A stretch of 40,086 bases of DNA, taken from assembly GCA_015272515.1 (NCBI GenBank), contig JACYLN010000085.1, positions 1 to 40,086 on the forward strand, written 5' to 3'. Within the stretch, counting starts at the first letter, position 1. Each line of letters starts with the position of its first letter. Both the position numbers and the translations under genes were made by a program. Of this stretch, positions 37,401 through 40,086 are shown piece after piece. The notes beneath the pieces are model-generated. The model searched no databases. It saw only the letters and a program-made list of their open reading frames with translations, and was not told the origin of the DNA. This stretch comes from Leptolyngbyaceae cyanobacterium C42_A2020_001. Its GTDB lineage: Bacteria > Cyanobacteriota > Cyanobacteriia > Leptolyngbyales > Leptolyngbyaceae.

Positions 37401-37641
37401 GCAGGGTACTCTACAAAAATCACCTCATCCCATGCAGAAGACATTAACTCCGCAAGACTTGCAAGTGATGCCCGCCGAATGGGTGGCACAGGTTCATGCA
37501 GCCGCTCTTGATTTGAGGGACGAAAGGTTGCATCAGTTGATTGAGCAAATTCCTCCTACAGAACAGCCCCTCATTAACGCACTGACATCACTCATCAACA
37601 ACTTTCAGTTGGAAGCGATCGTCACTCTAACTCAGGTTTAA
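34459..37641 (+). CDS. Bacteriophytochrome-type hybrid histidine kinase
   Basis: A 1060-residue red/far-red photoreceptor kinase. It has a PAS domain (about 15-130), GAF (about 135-315), PHY (about 325-505), DHp with His544, HATPase_c, a receiver (Asp851, Lys959 in IAKPF) and the shared helical tail. Cys23, in LEECSEESIYAPGYIQPQG, aligns with the biliverdin-binding Cys of bacteriophytochromes. The GAF cysteine used by Cph1 and plant phytochromes is replaced by Tyr261 next to the conserved His262 (VSPYHIEYL). PATDIP and the PHY tongue motif PRQSFELW are present. The receiver loop carries a Lys/Glu- then Ser/Pro-rich insert. ATG 34459 is chosen; a TTG at 34450 is possible, and neither has a clear ribosome site. 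The diguanylate cyclase gene follows after 9 nt. Confidence 0.92.
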   Translation: MEAPTTTDLPNFTPASLTQLEECSEESIYAPGYIQPQGVLLALQEPHLHILQLSENVEQFWDIPATNLLGQPLHRLFSRPQVKRITQLLQQDSLELGNSFELKAGSQTFRAALYRTPSALILELEPRRSTEKAQSAQFYHRLQAAILSLRSATNLHDLAQKLASQVKAMTGFDRVMIYRFEMDDHGVVIAEQKEPHLGSYLGLHFPATDIPVPSRKLFLRNWVRQIPDVNHTPAYLIGTDCSSPHSPLDLRDCVLRGVSPYHIEYLQTMGVTGTLTISLITDQRLWGLIACHHYSPKQVDYETRKTCEFLGQLASIELIHQQERELDCYRAQVKTIQERLQEAFLQDPSSIQQVLIRNGTQLLDLVHAEGVAIALDQEISLLGQTPSLADVQTLLSWLPCLKQPKIYLSNCLARPYPPAKAFMHVASGILAISIVLHQKSYHIIWFRPEQIQTVNWAGNPQDAIAIDEQGKPHLCPRQSFELWKETVQETSLPWQTAEIEAAEMMRTTLMLAVLEFSQAALEQAAERAAIANQAKSQFLAKMSHELRTPLNAILGFTQVMNRSSNTPTEFQEHLDIINRSGEHLLVLINDVLEMSRIEAGQLTLAERPFNLHRLLRSLQDMFALKAAQKGLELTFESDQTLPATVCGDEIKLRQILINLISNAIKFTTHGSVVVRVRVESTQMMRDGCICYPNLPCPCNSLRVSFVVEDTGCGIARSDWDTVFDAFTQTEQGRHAEGTGLGLSISRQFARLMSGDIAIQSIVRHGSTFTCQVMLHQPSGKDLLEAEMTHAVIGLEPGQPTYRILVAEDVPENRQLMVALLEPIGFEVRVVENGTTAIAQWQAWRPDLILMDIQMPGIDGYETTRQIRLLEKTEKGETGQEIRAVGQESEAKRKDQGFGEDKGDKAVFSPLSSASPSLPSSPSPLASSPSRTIIIALTAYAFEADHAATLQAGCDDFIAKPFNETSLFEAIARHLKVRYQYRQGTLQKSPHPMQKTLTPQDLQVMPAEWVAQVHAAALDLRDERLHQLIEQIPPTEQPLINALTSLINNFQLEAIVTLTQV
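37066..37245 (+). other. Low-complexity insert in the phytochrome receiver domain
   Basis: About 60 codons between RQIRLLE and RTIIIALTA: first charged (GEDKGDK), then Ser/Pro-rich (SPLSSASPSLPSSPSPLASS) from C/T-rich DNA with traces of a 7-bp period. It sits at the same loop as the inserts in the kinases at 9946-13710 and 6441-9142. Confidence 0.75.
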
Positions 37642-37650
37642 GAGGAACTA

Positions 37651-38676
37651 ATGGCAACTTCATCCCAACTTACTGCTGCAACCAATATCCTGATCGTGGA
37701 TGACAATCCCGATAATTTGCGCCTGCTAGCCAAGATGCTGGAGTCTCAAGGATATATCGTTCGTAAATCTCTGAGTGGTAGAATGGCGCTGCAAGCGATC
37801 CATCGAGATCCGCCCAACCTGATTCTGCTAGACATCACGATGCCAGAAATGAATGGATATGAGATTTGTCAGCAGTTAAAAGCTTCTGAAGCAACTGTCA
37901 ATATTCCAGTGATCTTTATCAGTGCACTGGATTGCATTGAAGATAAAGTTCGAGCTTTTGAAGCAGGTGGGCAAGACTACGTCACTAAACCTTTTCAAGA
38001 ACTGGAAGTGTTGATGCGAGTCAAAAATCAACTTCTGATTCAACAACAGCAGCAACAACTGATTGAGCAAAATCGCCGATTGGCCCGAGAAATTAAAGAA
38101 CGCCTCAAGGCTGAAGCTGAAGTAAAGCAGCTATCTCTAACGGATGACTTAACGGGGCTTTATAACCGTCGGGGATTTTTTCTGCTGGCAAACCAGCAAC
38201 TCAAAATTGCACAACGAACCCAAACCTCCTGCTGCCTTTTGTTTGCTGACTTAGACGGGCTAAAGCAAATTAACGATTCGTTTGGTCATGATTTGGGCGA
38301 TCAAGCGATCGCCTATGCTGCCCAAGTTCTAAAGCAAACGTTTCGAGATGCTGATATTGTTGCCCGTTTGGGTGGAGATGAATTTGTGGTCTTAATTCCG
38401 GCGTGTGCTGACGATGATGCAGGAAATTTTCATCAGCGGTTACAAGCAAACATCGATCACTTCAACCAAATGTGTGAATCTTTTGGAAGCTGTTCCTATC
38501 AACTGGCAATGAGTGTAGGAGTTCAAGTGTGTTCTGCGACCGATAGTTTTTCACTGGAATATTTGATAGCGCAGGCAGATAAACTGATGTATGAGCATAA
38601 GCGGACCAAACGCTCACAACACTATCAAGCCTCACGTTTGGAGAAACAAGTATCGGAGAAACAAGTATCGCCATAG
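37651..38676 (+). CDS. Receiver-GGDEF diguanylate cyclase
   Basis: A 341-residue response regulator. The receiver (about 11-128) has phospho-Asp61 (LLDITMPEMNGY) and Lys114 (VTKPF). A Gln-rich coiled coil (about 128-158) leads to a GGDEF domain (about 160-330) with the intact catalytic loop GGDEF at 241-245. The inhibitory I-site RDAD (Arg232-Asp235) lies five residues before it, so product feedback is expected. It makes c-di-GMP from two GTP, probably on phosphorylation-driven dimerisation. It starts 9 nt after the phytochrome stop with AGAGGA before ATG, so the phytochrome kinase is the obvious upstream partner. The C-terminus ends in a short duplicated phrase (EKQVSEKQVSP). Confidence 0.95.
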   Translation: MATSSQLTAATNILIVDDNPDNLRLLAKMLESQGYIVRKSLSGRMALQAIHRDPPNLILLDITMPEMNGYEICQQLKASEATVNIPVIFISALDCIEDKVRAFEAGGQDYVTKPFQELEVLMRVKNQLLIQQQQQQLIEQNRRLAREIKERLKAEAEVKQLSLTDDLTGLYNRRGFFLLANQQLKIAQRTQTSCCLLFADLDGLKQINDSFGHDLGDQAIAYAAQVLKQTFRDADIVARLGGDEFVVLIPACADDDAGNFHQRLQANIDHFNQMCESFGSCSYQLAMSVGVQVCSATDSFSLEYLIAQADKLMYEHKRTKRSQHYQASRLEKQVSEKQVSP

Positions 38677-38705
38677 AAATAGTGTGAGGACATTGCCACG
38701 TCCTG

Positions 38706-38723
38706 AAATCAAGTTTGATTTTT
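38706..38723 (+). terminator. Putative terminator after the diguanylate cyclase
   Basis: AAATCAA (38706-38712) and TTGATTT (38715-38721) are perfect complements, followed by T residues, 30 nt after the stop. The 2-nt gap means the inner pairs cannot form, so the stem is short. The nearby pair AGGAC/GTCCT may extend the structure. Confidence 0.3.
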
Positions 38724-38855
38724 AAATTGACCAGTAACCTTGTCAGTCAGGACAGGGAACAGTCAGTTAAAAATTAATTGCCTACGTCTTCAGCCAAAAC
38801 AATTCGCATAACCCATTTTGGCTGGCTAGCAATGGGGAGGGATCAAACAGCTATG

Positions 38856-39623
38856 CTATTTATTGCCTGTATAAAGCCCTTTCCCCAGGCTTTTCCAGTT
38901 TCCCTTTTTAGTACCAACCGAGAGGACGTTTGCTAGAGAAACTTTCGCCCGCCTAAAATTCTGATCAGACAAATCTTCGTACATCTCAGCAAGCAAATCA
39001 TTCAAATGAAGTGGTTCTGGCGCACTATCTAAAATTTCACTGACGGTATCCGTAAAGGTTTTTCCTTGAAACTCAGGTTTAAGCAACTGGCGCAGGTCTA
39101 CTAAACTAGATTGATTTGCTTTGGCTGCCGATTTGGCAGAAGTGCTGGTCTTTTTAGTCCGGGTACCGCTAGACTTGCTGGCTGGTTGTTTTGTGCTGGT
39201 TTTTGTCTTTAAAGCGGTTTTTTGCTTGCGACCATTCCCTTGCTTTTGGGGAGAGCGGGATGATTCTGCGTCTGTAGTAGGCATTAACTCAACGAGATGA
39301 TTTGATAATGCATCTCCATTCAGGGTAGACGCGATCGCCAAATCATCCGCTGAGTTCACAGGAGCAGTGATCATCGGTGCTGCTTCTACTGTGGATGTCG
39401 TTTCTATGGTTGAAACAGCATTTGGAGCAAGGAGTCCCAGTTCTACTGCCTCAGCTAACAAGGTTTCGATCCCTTGCAGTTGAGTTGTCTTTTGGTGAGC
39501 CTGCTCATTGATCCACTGAAGTTCTTGACTCAAATATTCCTTCACTTTTTGAAGTGAGGTGACAAACGCGATCGCTTCTTCTTTCGATAATGTTTGCAAA
39601 TAGGATGTTGGAGAAGTTGCCAC
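38856..39623 (-). CDS. Basic linker-histone-like protein with HARE-type winged helix
   Basis: A 255-residue protein in three parts. An N-terminal helical coiled coil (about 10-65: SLQKVKEYLSQELQWINEQ) is followed by an acidic/Thr-rich linker. A Lys/Ser/Thr/Ala-rich basic stretch (about 120-170: KTALKTKTSTKQPASK, TKKTSTSAKSAAK) resembles histone H1 tails. The C-terminal domain (about 185-252: TDTVSEILDSAPEPLHLNDL, SLANVLSVGTKKGNWKSLG) looks like the HARE/HB1 winged helix-turn-helix. That combination suggests a DNA-binding, perhaps nucleoid-associated protein; the function is inferred. The start is GTG 39623 with GAGG 7 nt upstream. The gene is convergent with the diguanylate cyclase. Confidence 0.75.
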   Translation of the reverse strand: MATSPTSYLQTLSKEEAIAFVTSLQKVKEYLSQELQWINEQAHQKTTQLQGIETLLAEAVELGLLAPNAVSTIETTSTVEAAPMITAPVNSADDLAIASTLNGDALSNHLVELMPTTDAESSRSPQKQGNGRKQKTALKTKTSTKQPASKSSGTRTKKTSTSAKSAAKANQSSLVDLRQLLKPEFQGKTFTDTVSEILDSAPEPLHLNDLLAEMYEDLSDQNFRRAKVSLANVLSVGTKKGNWKSLGKGLYTGNK

Positions 39624-39938
39624 AGTTAATCCTCTGAGACAGTGGGTTGTATTGATTTTACGCTTTAGCTATCGAACTGTAGAACCATCAATGATTTTGT
39701 TACGCTTCTCAATAAAGTAGTGTTCTTTAATCTTAGTTGATTGATCAGTGAAAGTAAAAGAATCAATCTACCTGGAGGAAGAATGGAAGGGATCATGTCA
39801 GTCATTGGCGTGTACAGGGTAGCCCAAGCTTGGAAGCGAAAATTAGGGTAAGGGCGCAAAGGTGACATACTCCCGAATGAAATCTGTTATTCAAGGTTCC
39901 TGTTTTGCGGTGCTGTTGTAATTCACACTTCATGTTGC
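39624..39938. other. Spacer with no secure gene
   Basis: About 315 bp upstream of the winged-helix gene. A minus-strand open stretch near 39665-39868 (SPLRPYPNFRFQAWATLYTP) has an odd composition and may be a dispersed repeat, as it contains CCCAAGCTTGG. I cannot support it as a gene. Confidence 0.4.
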
Positions 39939-40034
39939 TCAAGAAAGTGATTCATGCTGTAGTGGTAAGGTCACGGTGAAGCAAGTTAAATTATTTTGAC
40001 TGGTTACCGCGATCGCGCCATTTAAGTTGTCTAC
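39939..40034 (-). pseudogene. C-terminal remnant of a histidine kinase
   Basis: The minus strand reads VDNLNGAIAVTSQNNLTCF and then TVTLPLQHESLS before TGA at 39939-39941. It matches the end of the HATPase_c domain in the kinases at 50-580 (LVENLGGTIYV, FTVQFP) and 4312-6039 (VNHINGSIEVTS, FTLQLP). Homology stops sharply after the first Val, where GGCGTTGTTGCATGAA begins. It is either the tail of an insertion-disrupted kinase that resumes beyond the window or a dead fragment. Confidence 0.6.
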
Positions 40035-40086
40035 GGCGTTGTTGCATGAAGGAGGGGTTGCGGACGGGAGAGACATGGTAAGTTTC
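40035..40086. mobile_element. Probable insertion-sequence end at the window edge
   Basis: GGCGTTGTTGCATGAA begins exactly where the kinase homology ends. It shares the GGCGTTG-Y-TG start of the MITE at 30958-31100 and resembles TGTTGCAT-type terminal repeats of IS5-like elements. Only 52 bp are visible, with no transposase. Confidence 0.35.

Noticed and set aside
34459-37641. Phytochrome as a Cph1-type phycocyanobilin receptor
   Set aside because: The GAF cysteine position is Tyr261, and an N-terminal Cys23 of the bacteriophytochrome type is present instead.
39665-39868. Minus-strand 67-codon frame beginning SPLRPYPNFRFQAW
   Set aside because: No ribosome site or recognised homology, odd composition and a palindrome inside; it may be a dispersed repeat rather than a gene.

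Overview
The window looks like a chromosomal segment of a filamentous, non-marine cyanobacterium. The palindrome GCGATCGC (HIP1) and its core GCGATCG recur throughout, degenerate heptanucleotide repeats are scattered in genes and spacers, and the content is typical of large cyanobacterial genomes: many multi-PAS hybrid histidine kinases, a phytochrome, RTX and two-partner-secretion exoproteins, and Uma2-type remnants. No tRNA, rRNA, CRISPR array or complete transposase was recognised.

Layout. 1-600: a 5'-truncated histidine kinase. 709-13925, minus strand: a signalling block with four kinases (three of them hybrid) and one receiver protein. One hybrid kinase (6441-9142) is frameshifted inside a heptamer array, and a truncated Uma2 gene overlaps the start of another. 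14047-21913: two large divergent exoprotein genes, an RTX protein with about 30 eleven-residue repeats and a two-partner-secretion adhesin. 22108-25574: a mixed stretch with a PAP2 phosphatase, an ExbB/TolQ-like fragment, FeoA, a DUF1016/YhcG-type PDDEXK nuclease and an NTF2-like protein. 25687-30842, minus strand: an apparent operon of a BMP-family binding lipoprotein, a dCache-HAMP hybrid kinase and a receiver-kinase. 30843-31871: a gene-free stretch with a 143-bp MITE flanked by an 8-bp target duplication and a decayed RTX C-terminus. 31872-38676, plus strand: a TTG-start hybrid kinase, a bacteriophytochrome-type hybrid kinase and a receiver-GGDEF diguanylate cyclase. 38856-39623: a linker-histone-like basic protein. 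39939-40086: the last residues of another kinase, cut by what looks like an insertion-sequence end.

Working model (inference). The window is a sensory island. Membrane, solute-binding and red/far-red light inputs enter a set of related His-Asp phosphorelays with at least one c-di-GMP output, beside genes for secreted adhesins. Five of the hybrid kinases (including the frameshifted one) share an undescribed-looking helical tail after the last receiver domain, and three carry low-complexity inserts at the same receiver loop. The strongest leads for something new are the undecapeptide-repeat RTX protein, the heptamer arrays inside kinase genes (one of which sets a reading frame), and the shared receiver-tail module.
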